NCBI GenBank assembly: GCA_009760855.2
Contig: WPIO01000011.1
Location: 6,580,001 to 6,644,000, forward strand
Length of the DNA stretch: 64,000 nt
Direction: 5' to 3'
From: Cristatella mucedo
Lineage: Eukaryota > Bryozoa > Phylactolaemata > Cristatellidae
A model generated the notes under the pieces. The model was not told where the DNA came from and did not search any database. It worked only from the letters and a program-made list of their open reading frames with translations. Of the stretch, positions 11,130-24,514 are shown piece by piece. Every line of letters begins with the position of its first letter. Position 1 is the stretch's first letter. Both the position numbers and the translations under genes were made by a program.

Positions 11130-11278
11130 GAGTGAATATAATTAAATATAACTCATTCGCACGGCGCCCCGAAAAAACTTGATCTCTATTCAGGCAATTC
11201 ACGTATGCCTCGGGGGCTCGAGCCCACGACCTCAGCCAGACCTCGGGTCGGAGCGAACACCTTAACCGCTGGGCCAAA
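11130..11278 (-). mobile_element. SINE family A
   Basis: On the minus strand: A-box GGCCCAGCGGTTAAGG, B-box GGGCTCGAGCCCC, and a degraded hairpin tail (GCCTGAATAGAGATCAAG with a GGGGCGCCG arm). Confidence 0.75.
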
Positions 11279-12385
11279 GATTACAGCCTTTTGAGCTCAC
11301 TCTGGCCAAAAATACTTCCTCATCTCCCCCTCCTCCTCCTCCTCCTCCTCCTCCTCCTCGGAAGCCGAGTAGCTGCTTCCTTCATGACGGAGACGACCTG
11401 GGTTCCAGAAGGAGGCGAACGTACTCGGGTAGCGGTTCTATAGGCTCGTCGCGCGGCGCACCGCTTCGGCGAGCCGATTATTTCTCTCCACGAAAAGAAC
11501 CAACAGACGAGGCGAAAATGAACGGCCCCGCGGCGTGCATTCGGCATGCACGTTCGGGGGTCGGCTTGTAGAAGGGGTGATAGTTGTATAGGGTGGAAGT
11601 AACATTATTTTTTTTGAGTCTCCGAGGAGATACATTCTTTTTGTATAGATCTAGCGAGGCGCGCCGAGCGGCGAGCAACTAGAGGGTGAGAGTAGAAACT
11701 GGTTAATGAGAAATACCCTTAGGGCTCCTCATCCCAGGGGTTGAGGAGATACCTTAACAGGAGGTGCCGGCTCAATCTCTTCAGAGATCAACCAATCTTA
11801 ATTGGTTCTATATTAGTCCAGAGGAAGAGAGCTACGAAACTGTGGGAGGTAGGGAGCCCGCGATCCTCTTCCTTCCGCCCGTGAGGCTGCAGGCTCTTCA
11901 CATTGGCTTGGCAACCTTGTTTTGTCGACGGCTTCCGGGTGGCGCGCGCATTCTGAGCGGAAGCTCAAAGCTCTCGCGAAATGGGAGATAACATTTCTTT
12001 TTAGACGGGCTGAAGAGTCCTTCAGGGCGAAGTCGCGCAGCTTTCGCCACGTTTCTCAAGAGCGAGGCTGCCAATATCCTGGCGGCTTCCCCGCCATACC
12101 TCCAGCTCCGAATTAAGCCGCGTCTACACGCTCGGTCGCGCTTCGGTCGTGCTTCGGCCTACCTTCTCGTAGGAAGTTTAGACGGTCGGTCTACCCACTG
12201 CGCCACGCCTCCATCCAGCCGTCTGCTGGCTCATCCAGCCCCTCCCCCAAAGGGTGACCGTCGGAAAATGGCTTTCGTTCGCGAAGTAGTAGAGGCCTTC
12301 CGCGATGCACCTGTCCGGCGAATTTAAACCTTTTCCCGAGAGCCTCTATCGCCCCCAGCCTCGCGATCTGATTTCTACATGAACG
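11279..12385. other. Intergenic, no gene seen
   Basis: It includes a short (CCT)n at 11328-11359 and otherwise CpG-containing mixed sequence. Open frames are short, lack similarity and have no splice context. Confidence 0.35.
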
Positions 12386-12672
12386 TAATGCAACGTACCA
12401 GTAATCTATCTCCCTCTGTAACTCCACAAATAATGAGTGGGTGTTACGCAGGAGAGCTTTTTATAGCCCACTCAGAGCCTGAGCGGCTTTCCGGACGCAT
12501 TCGGTAGCCAACAGACTTCGTCTCACGCTGCAGAGAGAAAGCGAGAGGCACAGCTGAGTCGGGAGGGTAGTTGAGGTAGTGAGTAGCATTGAAGTAGCAG
12601 CTTAGGACCGCTGTAAAGGATGCGCTCTAATCGGCAGCAGGAGAATAGATGTCGTTGCGTAAGAAGAGCTCG
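12386..12672 (-). mobile_element. LINE-B 3' fragment
   Basis: Read on the minus strand: a TACTCTCCTGC-type coding end, the CGAATGCG/GCCGCTCAGGCTCTGAGTGG block, AGCTCTCCTGCGTAACACCC and GGAGTTACAGAGGGAGATAG. It matches the ends at 8193-8612 and 58023-58560. Confidence 0.7.
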
Positions 12673-12760
12673 TAGTGTCGCCGCAAGCGAGGACCCTCGA
12701 AGAACTCGTCGATGATTTGGCGTGCCGCTTCGTCCGCCGCGTCTTTCAAAGCAACGAAGA

Positions 12761-13968
12761 CTCAGGGCTCCGTGCTAGGTCCGGTTCTTTTCACGGTTTA
12801 TACTCTCCCTCTTGCTGATGTGATTGCCGAGCACAATCTAGGCTTCCCTTCCCTTCATTCCCTTCTATGCGGATGACACTCCGTTGTAACTTTGCTTTGA
12901 TCCCTCCCAGCCTTCGAGCACCTCGAATTCTCTCAACTCACTTGCTGCATGTATTGATGACATCCGCACATGGATGGCAGCACATTTTCTAAAACTAAAC
13001 GATTATAAAATTAATTTACTAGCTATGGGCAAACCCAGTGTGATTCACAAATTGAAAAGGCTGAAACTCAAAATTGGCTCTGCCAGCATATCTCCAGTTG
13101 AATCAGCTCGAAATCTAGGTGTCATATTCCAAAGCGACCTCTCGTTAGACGACCATATCAACTCCACAGTCAAACCCACCTATTTTCAGCTTCATAACAT
13201 TGTTAAAATTCGGGCTTGTTTAGATAAAGATACCACGTCCAAGTTGGCCCATGCATTCGTGACATCTCGTCTCGACTTCTGCAACTCACTGCTTACTGGC
13301 CTACCAGCATGTGCGATCAGGCGATTGCAGCTGGTGCAAAACTCCGCAGCTAGGCTTGTCTGTCGTGAGCGTCGCAGTTGCCACATTACTCCACTTCTCG
13401 CCGACCTGCACTGGCTACCAGTCAAGCAACGGATTGACTTCAAGGTTTTGTCGCTCACTTTCAGGTCCCTTCATTCTATGGCTCCAGCCTATCTCTCAAA
13501 TCTACTCCCCCATCAGGCCAAGCATCGTACCACCCACTTTTCGGAATCCAACAGTCTACAAATACCTCGTACAAACCTCAGATCCTTTGGAGACCATGCA
13601 TTTAGTTCGTATGCTCCTAAAGCCTGGAACTCCCTCCGACCTGCGTCAGAACATCGCCTAACCTGACCACATTTAAAAAGAACTTAAAAACACACCTATT
13701 TAGGACAGCATATAGTGGGTCCCTGTGATTCGTCCTTGATGTGCTTATGCGTGCTGACACTGTGCATGCTGCCATTAACCACATTTGCATGCTGACCCTG
13801 TTCATGTCACCCCCTAACCATGTTATTCATTTTGTTTGTTTTTCAAGCATGACTTTACTCACCATTCAATTGCATTTCCCTTTACAGCAAATGTAAAGCG
13901 CCTAGAGAGAGAGAGAGATTGAGTTCTCTGAGGGCGCTTTATCAAGTGCATTATTATTATTATTATAA
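12761..13968 (+). mobile_element. L2-like LINE, best-preserved copy (RT C-terminal half, 3' UTR and tail)
   Basis: Starts in the reverse-transcriptase palm with a QGSVLGPVLF block (about 12763), then a frameshifted F-Y-A-D-D box (about 12868). A 230-residue frame follows from 12974, including [55 protein letters not shown] and SFGDHAFSSYAPKAWNSL. The 3' UTR ends in the tail TGTAAAGCGCC...GGGCGCTTTA and (ATT)n at 13885-13968. The block order is that of the thumb and C-terminal region of L2/CR1-group LINEs. The copy is 5' truncated and frameshifted, so it cannot move on its own. Confidence 0.88.
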
Positions 13969-14502
13969 GACGGCGCCGATCGACGGCGCGTACGATTCGC
14001 CGTTTATTCCTTGCTTCCGTCGGGTTTGCCTCGACGCGGGCGCGCGCTGGCCAAGAAGTAGAACCGCGTTCGGCTCCTCCGTCTTTCCCTGGTCTTTTAT
14101 TGGCCTTCAACCGCCACCCAACTCTTGGCGACGAATGCACCAAGGAATGGAGCCTGTCCAAAGCAGGACCGAAGTTTACACCGACCGTGTAAACGCGGCT
14201 TTAAACGCGAACTTGAGGTTAAGGGATTTCTAGAAAATAACTCTTAAACCAGCTCTGTACGCTGACAACAGCGGCGGCCTACTATTCATAGCCATGGCCA
14301 GTCACCTACAGTTATTAGCATTCGCCCGGGTCGTGCCCGGCTTGCTCAAGCACGTGACCTTTGGCCGACCTCTGGACTCCTCCGTAAGCCCAGCAGCCTC
14401 GCGTGGCTGGCGATTCCCAGGAAGGGCGGGGGGGGGCGGGGCGAGGGGGGATACGACGTACACACGTTGCTCTGGAGACCCGTCGAATTCGCAGATCTGA
14501 GA
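13969..14502. other. Intergenic, no gene seen
   Basis: Mixed GC-rich sequence between an L2 tail and the CCT tract. A G-rich run lies at 14427-14450. No supported feature. Confidence 0.35.
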
Positions 14503-15052
14503 TCCTCCTCCTCCTCCTCCTCCTCCTCCTCCTCCTCCTCCTCCTCCTCCTCCTCCTCCTCCTCCTCCTCCTCCTCCTCCTCCTCCTCCTCCTCCTCCTC
14601 CTCCTCCTCCCTCCTCCTCCTCCTCCTCCTCCTCCTCCTCCTCCTCCTCCTCCTCCTCCTCCTCCTCCCTCCTCCTCCTCCTCCCTCCTCTCCTCCTCCT
14701 CCTCCTCCTCCTCCTCCTCCTCCCTCCTCCCCTCCTCCTCCTCCTCCTCCTCCTCCTCCTCCTCCTCCTCCTCCTCCTCCTCCTCCTCCCTCCTCCTCCT
14801 CCTCCTCCTCCTCCTCCTCCTCCTCCCTCCTCCTCCTCCTCCTCCTCTCCTCCTCCTCCTCCCTCCTCCTCCTCCTCCTCCTCCTCCTCCTCCTCCTCCT
14901 CCCTCCCTCCTCCTCCTCCTCCTCCTCCTCCTCCTCCTCCTCCTCCTCCTCCTCCTCCTCCTCCTCCTCCTCCTCCTCCTCCTCCTCCTCCTCCTCCTCC
15001 TCCTCCCTCCTCCTCCTCCTCCTCCTCCTCCTCCTCCTCCTCCTCCTCCTCC
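14503..15052. repeat. (CCT)n, 550-bp polypyrimidine tract
   Basis: Nearly pure TCC/CCT triplets with a few extra-C or missing-base frame slips, ended by a G9 run at 15052-15061. The long Leu/Pro/Ser open frames over it are repeat translations, not proteins. Confidence 0.98.
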
Positions 15053-16429
15053 GGGGGGGGGAGGACGCTATTTGTTAGTGCTGCTAACGCTGCCGCTAGA
15101 GCTGCGCGCCTCAGGCAAGCGCGTACATTTTAAAAGGAAGCGTATTTCCTACGTCGATAAATAGATACTTGCCTTTGGACTGGTTCGGAAAGGCGTAACG
15201 AGCGGCGAGCCACCGGCGCCTCGTCTCAGACTTGTCAATTAGCGGTTCAAGTTTCTTCTAAGCGTGTCGGACGAAAGAGGCTTCCGGGTGGGCTGCGCGC
15301 CTTCGGCTCGGAGCTAAAGGCGATTCGGAGTTTTTACAGACTTACTCTAACAGCTCCAGGGAGCAACACGATATTTTCGAGGCGCTGGAGAGCTTTCCCG
15401 AGTAAACATTTCGAAGTGAAGCCTTTAATCTTGCGATGCGAATGCGAAAGCCGCGTACGCAGAGAATCCGACGGATTTGTGCCACTCGACATTTTATGCT
15501 CTCGACGGATTTTAGCCATTAGAACGAATTTCGCATGCGGCACGCCAAATTTTGCTTCGTGACTGGCCGCAGACGGAATTATAAAGAACTCATCGTGTGG
15601 ACGCCCGTTTGCTTTCATGGCTCAGCAGTAGATTGCTCCGATTGAATGGCACTCATAGGGTAGCTACTGCCAGCGCAGCGTAAACGCAGCCGAACTAGCT
15701 TAACTAGCATGCGGTACAGCCGGCGTCTTTCTAATACGGACGGATCCTCTGCATAGGCGTAAAAAGACTCGCCGCACGAGTAATGCATTGCATCGTAGCA
15801 GCTCAAACCTATAGCAGCAGCTGGCCTGACCGTGCCACCTGGGATTTCTTTGCAATACTCGGTCAAAACGAGGCTCTGAGAGGGCATATCCCGCCGAATG
15901 TTGCGATCTGTTGAGCGTTGGGCTGTACATTTTGCAGGCGTGAAATTTGAGCTCTGATTGACAAAGGATGGCTTAGGACGGAGAGCTCCTAGATGGCTTC
16001 CTGCAGTCCAAGACTACTTTGAGCTCCCTCTCAGCTTTGCGCCAACGCCCCACGAAAGAGTCTCTACTGAGCGCTTGGTAAGCAAGAACGATCGTTTCTC
16101 GGTCGATAACTATGCATTTCAACGTGGAAAAACCTCGCGGCAGATGGCGTACAAATATTTGAGTTCGTCATCATCGCAATCCCGGACTCGCTTAGTAGCA
16201 CAGTTCTCGATTATTGCGCCACTTTTTCCGCAGACTCAGTCTGGCCTTTGTCATCGAGCGTTCCCCACGCGTTGCCTTACGATGTAATCATTCCTCGTGG
16301 CAGCGCGTTTAGGAAGGGTATTAATGACGCGAGAGGAAGTGCAAAACGGCATGAGAGAAGTGGAATCGTTGAGTTAACGAAGTTGCCGCGGCACTAGGAG
16401 TACTAGGCCTAGGAGTTGCTGAGGTGGTC

Positions 16430-16585
16430 GCTCTTCCCCGACCGAGATCGTGGGTAAGCGATCCTGCAGTGAGCGATCCTTTATTGCCAACCGCGAGCGG
16501 TGGCGACATCTGCCGCCGAGGCTCTTCTGCCGCTACACCACAAAAGAGGCTGTTAAATCGGCGAGCGATTTTTCCGCTGCCCAAT
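16430..16585 (+). mobile_element. SINE family B, degraded
   Basis: The signature GGCTCTTCTGCCGCTACACC (16519-16538) is followed by GAGGCTGTTAAATCGGCGAG. The upstream B box is blurred (GTGGGTAAGCGATCCT). Confidence 0.4.
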
Positions 16586-17399
16586 CGCCAGCTGTACGCT
16601 GATGTGACCGTCGCGGTCTTATTGAGCGACAGCACATCGACTGACTGGTGACGACTGCCAGCCAGTGAGTGTTTCGCACTTTTGGCCACTGTTTTGCCCG
16701 AATCCCTTTCTGTGTCGATAGGGCAGCACAATTGCACGCAGCTGGCGATCGTTGCGACGCAAACCTCTAGAGCGCGAGATCTTTGCTCACGCTGTCTGTA
16801 CGCAGAATCCGAGGCACGAGAAGACAAGAGAGTCGGTGTGTGCGTAGCCAGAAGATGCACTGCATGTCTCTCGAGCGAGACGCGCAGCATCCCACAACTC
16901 CCGCACGGCGCTCAAAGAGGATGCGCAAGCAAGCGTCCCGCGCTCGGCGGCCGCTCGTTCGAGCTGCAGACAGCCGCTGGCGCGCGCACGCGAGCCCAGC
17001 GGCTCTAATAAGATGCCCTGCGGGAGTGCTAATGAGATGCTCTGTCTAGCTAGGACTTCGCTGCCTTTTAACCACTGCCAAAATGAACTTCCAAAGCAGC
17101 GAAATCAGCTGACGTATTTCTCCGCGTCCGTCTCCAACGTGTTTGCACACAGCTGCGCACAGGCCAGAGCCAGCTCAGTAAGCCCCTTTCGACGGGTGAA
17201 AGTTCAAAGGCAAGAGCTTTAAATTACTTCTCCCGTGTGAATACACTGGCGCCGGCACGTGCATCTTTTCCGCGGCGCTCGCCGCGGTATGCTGTTTGCA
17301 TGCGAAAAAACTGCGCCGCCGCCGCGACTTTCGCAGCCAGAGTGAGTGAGTTGGCCAGCTGTCGCGGTAAAAGTGAACGGAAGTAAAGTAAAGGGCAGC

Positions 17400-17515
17400 T
17401 GGTCGTGCGGCCCGTCGATATCGCGGCGCGCGGCAGAAGAGCCATGGCAGCCATCGACCTGCTTGCAGCGGGCAAAAAAGATTGCCGGATTCAGGACTCA
17501 AACTAATGACATGGG
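17400..17515 (-). mobile_element. SINE family B, partial
   Basis: On the minus strand a B-box-like GTTTGAGTCCTG (17492-17503) is followed by GGCTCTTCTGCCGC (17430-17443). Confidence 0.4.
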
Positions 17516-18760
17516 TCATGAAGTGCGAGCGAGTATCTTACCCTCGGCTAAGACCCGACGCTTTTATAAACTCGCTAGAGTCCATGTTCAATCGCGACGT
17601 TCCGCTCGAGCGCCGAGCGTAAATAAAGTATAAAACGGTCGAGGCTTCTCATCTGTCCCACTTCATTCGCTAGTATTGCGCCGCTTTAAATCGTCTGCCT
17701 TAGCGAGGCCAATTGCAAATGTTCGCGCCACGCGCAGTTGGCCTTCCTTCTAGAACGCAGCTTCGTGCAGCGTCAATAGTAATCCGTCGTGCGGCGGCAC
17801 CGCCGCCGCGACCCACCAAGCAGGACGGCTTCAGAGGCAGAAACTTCCAACCACCAGCGCCAGTAGCTCTAGTCACAAGAACGGACAGGAAGAGCAGGAG
17901 ACGGTGACGAATCGGGCTGAACTTCCTGCCCATCCTATAACTCCTGACTGTCTGCTACTTGTCAAAAAAGCAAATCTACGGCTTCGCAAAATTTTAAACT
18001 AAGCAGCGACTGGCTAGGCGAAGGGCCAGGCTGTAAACCTCTTATTTTAGTGGCAAAAAAGGTGGCGCGCGGAGTTTTAGCTATGTCGCGACCGGTCTCG
18101 CTCGCTCGCGACGCGCGGCCCAACGACATAACGCGACGTGCAGCGATGCCCACAGCTACCAGCCAAAGACGGCAGAGAAGCTCCTTTCGGCCGTCTTTGG
18201 CCATCAATTATATATCGTTTCATTATGCATTCGCTCACTCGAATGGAATCCTGCATCTGCTAGATTGGCAATTTTTTTTCCTGAACGTGCCGACCGCTGC
18301 ACACGGCGGCGTTACACAGCAAGCACATTAATATGGCGCATATCACAGCAGCACGGCGCCGTTGCAGCAGACGCCGGTACTCGTAGGCTGTTGATCGGCG
18401 CCACCTGTGCGAACCAATCGCAAGGGTTGCGATATAAGGTTTAATTGTCGATGCCAGCTTTGCAGCTGGCTTACCGCCATCCTTTCAAGAGCTGCCCCGA
18501 TACGCGAGTGGTTAATTACAATGCTCAGCAGGGCCGCCGCGCTACAATGTACAACGGGCGACAGCAGACCCTGAAATTAACTGTCGTAAACACGAACGCG
18601 TGCCAGCTCTCTTAGGCCTGCCGAGCCTCAGAGAATTAGATACGATCAAGGACCAGGCTCTGCTTGTCGCTATTCCGCGTCATGCCACAACTCCGAGGGA
18701 TGAATTTCCTGACGTCTTTAATCCGCCAGGACGCCTGCCTGATTAATATAAAATCAAGCT

Positions 18761-19779
<1,019 letters not shown>

Positions 19780-20335
19780 TCAAGCAACGCATCGACTTCA
19801 AGGTATTGTCAATCACTTTTAGGTCTCTTCATTCTTGGGCTCCAGCCTACTTGTCAGATCTACCGCCTCACCAGGGTAAGCATCGTACCACCCACTTTTC
19901 GGAATTGAACTGTTTACCTATACCTCGTACAAACCTCATATCCTTTGGAGACCGTGCCTTTAGTTCGTATGCTCCCAAAGCTTGGAACTCACTCCCGACC
20001 TGTGTCACGACATCTTCTGATCTGACCACATTTAAAAAGAAACCAAAAGCGCACCTGTTTGCCACAGCATTTAGTGGGTCCCTGTGATTCGACCTTTATG
20101 TGCTTATGTGTGCTGACACTGTTGCATGCTGCCACTAACCATACTTGCATGCTGACCCTGTGCATGTCACCCGCTGGCATGTTTGTTTTGTGCATGCCAC
20201 CCACTAACCATTTGTTTATTGAGCATGCTACCACTAATTAATCGATCATGTTTCCTTTGAAGCAAATGTAAAGCGCCTTGAAAGAGATTGAGTTATCTGA
20301 GGTGCTTTATTAAGTGTATCATTATTATTGTTATC
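19780..20335 (+). mobile_element. L2-like LINE 3' end
   Basis: Starts in KQRIDFKVLS-type sequence (CAAGCAACGCATCGACTTCA at 19781-19800). It continues through [36 protein letters not shown], the 3' UTR and the tail TGTAAAGCGCC...GGTGCTTTA, and ends in (ATT)n. Confidence 0.85.
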
Positions 20336-20454
20336 AATTCAAAGGTCACGATTAGCTTAACTGGTGACCCATAGGTGGCCGCATGGGTCACCACGGACAC
20401 CCAGGCTACTGAACCTCGCTTGGGTATAGTATTGCTTCAGCATCAGGTGTTACA

Positions 20455-22600
20455 CAGAATTATTTAGAACCACTTTGAGGATATCCCTAGCGTTCATACA
20501 TACATTAACTACATTCTTTTCAGCTGATCCATAATTGAGGAACAGGACACGCGCCTTGAGGCATGTACTGGCGAAATGTCACGAGATGAATCTCTGCGTC
20601 GATGCAGAGAAGTGCAAGTTTGGCCAGATTGAGATTTTTTTACCTTAGCCATGTCTTATCGGCCGGGAATAATGAGAGACTCCTTCAAGATTGAAGCGAT
20701 CGGAGATTTTCCCGTGCCTCCAGCAAAGTTCTATTTCTTGCGGCTACTAGGGATGGCTAATTACTTAGCCAAAATTGCCCCTAAATTAGCTGCAGTTTTT
20801 ATACCTTTACGGCCTTTGACGAAGGCAGATACCCCCTAGTGCTAGGACGCCAACCATGCTAAAGCCTTTGATGACGTGAAAAGCCGTGTGATTAATGCTC
20901 CCCTGCTTGGCTTATATGACATAACGTTGCTCAATATGCTGTCGGTGGATGCTTCTCAATATGGTCTTGGGGCAGCATGATTGCAAACCAGAGACCTGTC
21001 GTCTATGCGTCTCGAAGATTGACTCTAGTTTAGTAGCGGCATGCTCAAATAGAAAAGGAGACGGTGACTGTGCAACCTGGCCTTGAATTTTTGCACCAGT
21101 ATGTCTTTGGGCAGGGCCTCGTTGTGGAAAGTGACTCAAACCACTACTTTGCATCCTTAATAAGCCTATAGCTGGTGTCTCGCCACGATTGAGGAGCATG
21201 AGACTTTACTGTCTGAGCTGTCGCGTCACCATAGTCCACAAGCCTGGCAAGGAGATCGTCACGCGTGGCTAGACGAGGAGGAGCAGCAGCAGCTTGCAGC
21301 TGTTCTTCACCAGCAGCCTTCACCTTCACCTGCATGCAGTCGATGCGAAGCCAGTAGACGAGCAACAGCTGAAAACACGACTCTTCGAGCATTGCTTTCA
21401 TTCCTTGCGATAGGGTGATCAGATAAGCGCCAGCAGCTGACTTCTCATTTGAAGCCTTACTGGTGTTAGGGGCGATCTGAAAACCCGCAGTGGCCTGATC
21501 TTCAAAGACCAACAGGTGAGCATTTCTCGGTCATTTTGCCAACAAGCTTTCAGCTGCTTTGATGAAGGTCATTCTGGTACTTTCAAAACTATCATGCTTG
21601 CTTGCCAAAACTTCGGTCTGTTGGCCTGGATACGTTGAAGATATCAAGGACATGGTAGCAGCTTGCAGAAAATTCAGGAAAGCCAAAACGCTAACCCACC
21701 TATAACCTCTATGGTGCATGCTGTCCCGAAATACCCGTACCAGACGCTCTCGGTTGACCTGTTCCACCTCGCTGGAAGTGAATTCATGCTGACGGTCGAT
21801 TTTTGATTACTGTTACAAATGGGTATTGATAGATAAGCTCTCTGCAGTGTGCACAGAGTAGACCGTGGTGCTTCGATTTAGCTTTCTTCGATTAGCTATC
21901 GAAAACTTCAGAATCCCGGAGGAACTAGTGAGTGACAATGGTCCGTTGTTCACTTGTACTGAGTTTCGACACTTGGCGGTTAGTTTAGTTGTTCGGATTA
22001 TTACCTCTAGCCCATTTTATCCTCAGAGCAACAGGCTGGCGGAGCGACTCGTCCATACAGCAAAGGCTAAGGATATGTCAAAAATGCTAAGCGGGGGGGG
22101 GGGCAAATCCTTGATTACAGTCCTGCGCACCATGAGGAACACGTCCACTGGGGGACGGACTGCAATGCGCTCGCTACTTTACTGCAGCGTCGCCGGTTGA
22201 GGACCCCGGTGGCTCTCTGTGAGCGAGCATTAGTGCCTTGCCTGGCAGCGCCACCAGCCGTTCGCTAACTACTTTCCGCTAGGCAGGGTAGCAGCAACGG
22301 CCCACAAAGAGACTATTCAGTACAAATTCCTGGTGAAAAGGTACGCGTCCATTCAGGCAAGAAATGGATCCCAGCTGAAGTCGTAGGCTGCCACAACTCA
22401 CCAAGATCTTACCTGCTGAAATTAGCAAACGAATACATAATCAGACGAAATTGAATGGCCATCAAACAGACTGCTGAAAGCAGACCTTCTCAACTTTATA
22501 GTCCAAGGCAGCACGCAACGACCAACAACTCAGTCACTACATTTCCGAGGTCCGTTCCGTAATTGTCCGGCAACTACAAGCGATTCAGTCCTATCGCATC
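20455..22600 (+). mobile_element. Ty3/gypsy-type LTR retrotransposon relic (pol region)
   Basis: Frame-broken pieces appear in the order of a gypsy pol gene. These are a blurred RT active-site box (about 20475-20520), the end of RT with LLGMANYLAKIAPKLA and PLRPLTKADTP (20730-20835), RNase H with SVDASQYGLG (about 20943), a zinc-binding/integrase junction with SVDLFHLAGSEFMLTV (about 21757-21800) and integrase core residues EELVSDNGPLFTCTEFRHLA then PQSNRLAERLV (21920-22050). Stops and frameshifts lie between all parts. No LTR pair or gag was recognised. This is a dead copy; it is described only and not reconstructed. Confidence 0.85.
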
Positions 22601-23340
22601 TACCAAATAGATTTGGGACAGGCAGACAGACAGAGCTGCTGCTGACGTTTCAAGCTACTGTCGGCTGGTCCTACCGAGCCAACCGGTTGACTCTTCACCA
22701 GCTTATTCGTCATCGAACGGTACAACCGCAAGAAGTGGTCGGATATCGAGGCCGCCTCGCCACCGAGCGTGCTATATACCGAGTAGGCTGCTGATTTACA
22801 CTGCATGCTTTTGGTCTTCGCAATGCATATACACTATATTTGTGTTTGGTGCAAGGGAGGAAGATGTGGTAAAGCCAACTCAAGCAGTGCCCAGGCGCGG
22901 CTTGCTTTGAGAGGACTCGCTGGAAATAAAGCAGTCGTCACGGCGCGGCATCAACGCCGTGTGCTGATTCAACAACAACGACGCGACATGTCCCCTGGTC
23001 CGTGAATATCCAAAAGCCACCCTTCAAGACTCAAATTAATGTGGCATACTTTCACGTAAAAATGAGCACTCCAGGATTGAAAGATTAGAAAAGATGGACT
23101 AATGTCAAACTTTAAAATCACGTTCTACTCTAAAATATTAACGCCAGAATTCCGACAGCCGCTTTCTAAGCGCGATTGCTAAAGGAATTTCATAAATTCA
23201 TTTCGACTAACTCAATACCCTGATCCTCGGGACAGAGGACGCGAGGCATGGTGAACACTGCCTTTCATACGTTTGGAGTCTGCTGAGCCGAAATGACAGT
23301 GGGATACCGAAGGCTCAAAGTAGTAGACGTCATACACATC
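22601..23340. other. Intergenic, possible gypsy 3' flank
   Basis: No gene seen. The first part may be the end of the gypsy relic or its LTR, but no second LTR was found for comparison. Confidence 0.3.
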
Positions 23341-23344
23341 AGCT

Positions 23345-23925
23345 TCACAGTAAAGTCTGCCTACTTTCAGCTAAGTGACACTTCCAAAAATCGGCTGGGA
23401 TATTACACCTAAACTGGTCCATGCATTTTTGACATCACGTATCGACTTCTGTAACTCACTGCTTTCTGATCAACTGGCTTGTGCATTCAGGGGCCTACAG
23501 TTGGTAAAAATCTCTATAGCTAGGTAATCTGCAGTGAGCATTGCAGTTGCTACATCACCCCACTTCTAGCTAACCTGCAATGGCTCCCAGTCGAGCAAGG
23601 CATCGACTTCGAGGTTCGGTCACTCACTTTTAGGTCCCTTCATTCTGTGGCTCCAGCCTACTTATCGGATTTACTCCACAGATCTACTCCTCAGATCATC
23701 AGATCAAGCATAGTACCGCCAGCTTTACGAAATCTAATCGTTTACTTATACCTCGGACGAGCCTCAAATTCATTGGTGACCGTGCCTTTGGTTCGTACGG
23801 TCCTAAAGCTTGGAACTCACTCCCGACTGATGTCACGACATAACCCGACGACACAGTAACATTTTAAAATAGGCTAAAACGCACCTGTTTCTCACAGCAC
23901 TTGGTGGGTCCTTGCGTCCACATCC
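23345..23925 (+). mobile_element. L2-like LINE 3' fragment
   Basis: Degenerate copy covering AKSAYFQLSDTSK-like, VHAFLTSRIDFCNSLLS-like and MAPAYLSDLL blocks and the GDRAFGSYGPKAWNSL region in mixed frames. It stops in the 3' UTR at GGTGGGTCC. Confidence 0.75.
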
Positions 23926-24472
23926 AGGTGTGCGGACGCGCCCAAGCAGCGGGCCGAGCGCCTACGCTTCGCAGCCGGCCGCCTAAAAGCGGCTGCGTTC
24001 GCCGGGCGGCAACCTTGGCTAGACCCGCCGAGCGCTGAAGATCATACCGGTTGACCTCGGTGCCCTTCGGTCGCCAGTCCCTTCAATCGAGCGAGCCGCA
24101 CCCGCGTCGGCCTAAAGACTGGGGCGCGCTACGCGGCCAGCGCCGAGAGCCCGAGCCCCGGGACGGCGGACCTACGGCGGAGCGGCGCGGCCGTCGCGAA
24201 TCGCATTCTCTTTAACCGCTCGGCCGCGCACGGCCGGATGCTTTGGGCAGCGGGTAGGTGGGTGGCAATTGCCTATCTAGCAAGCAAAAGCGAAAAGCGA
24301 TACGGCACCAGGTATCAATGTCACTCCGCGGCGACCGCAGAATGAAAGACGTGGCGGTTCGGTGGCAAGCAGCGTGACGCGCAGCAACCGGACATACGGG
24401 GCACTCGCGCATGCGCATTGGTCTTTGGGACTTAGAAATTTTCTCGCGTCTGTGGTCGTGTCCTGCGCGAAA
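23926..24472. promoter_or_regulatory. CpG-rich segment, candidate promoter
   Basis: A CpG-dense stretch begins sharply after the L2 fragment and runs up to a good-context ATG at 24473. It could be the promoter of the exons that follow. No TATA box is seen. The call rests on composition and position only. Confidence 0.35.
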
Positions 24473-24514
24473 ATGACCGATGCCATTGCCAGCCCCCCGG
24501 ACTCCAGGATTTCT
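24473..24514 (+). CDS. Candidate first coding exon (possible TOP1 exon 1)
   Basis: ATG with A at -3, then 14 codons (MTDAIASPPDSRIS), ending in phase 0 at a consensus donor GTAAGT. The next plausible exon is at 24835-24871. If both are joined to the exon at 29962, the frame stays open. Residue similarity cannot decide, because TOP1 N-termini are poorly conserved. It may instead start an unrelated transcript. Confidence 0.4.

Larger units (their letters stand above)
15062..18760. other. Intergenic, CpG-containing, SINE-B remains only
   Basis: Read on both strands. The open frames (up to 189 residues at 16321-16890) have no family resemblance and no convincing splice partners. SINE-B-like pieces occur at 16430-16585 and 17400-17515. 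I see no gene. Confidence 0.35.

Noticed and set aside
14403-15164. 253-residue Leu/Pro/Ser protein
   Set aside because: Pure translation of a (CCT)n tract in shifting frames.
15334-17519. Several 60-190-residue frames as hypothetical genes
   Set aside because: None has similarity, splice partners or a coding-like pattern. SINE-B pieces overlap some of them.
20651-22200. Functional gypsy retroelement or endogenous retrovirus
   Set aside because: Every pol segment is in a different frame with stops, and no gag, env or LTR pair is visible. It is a relic only.
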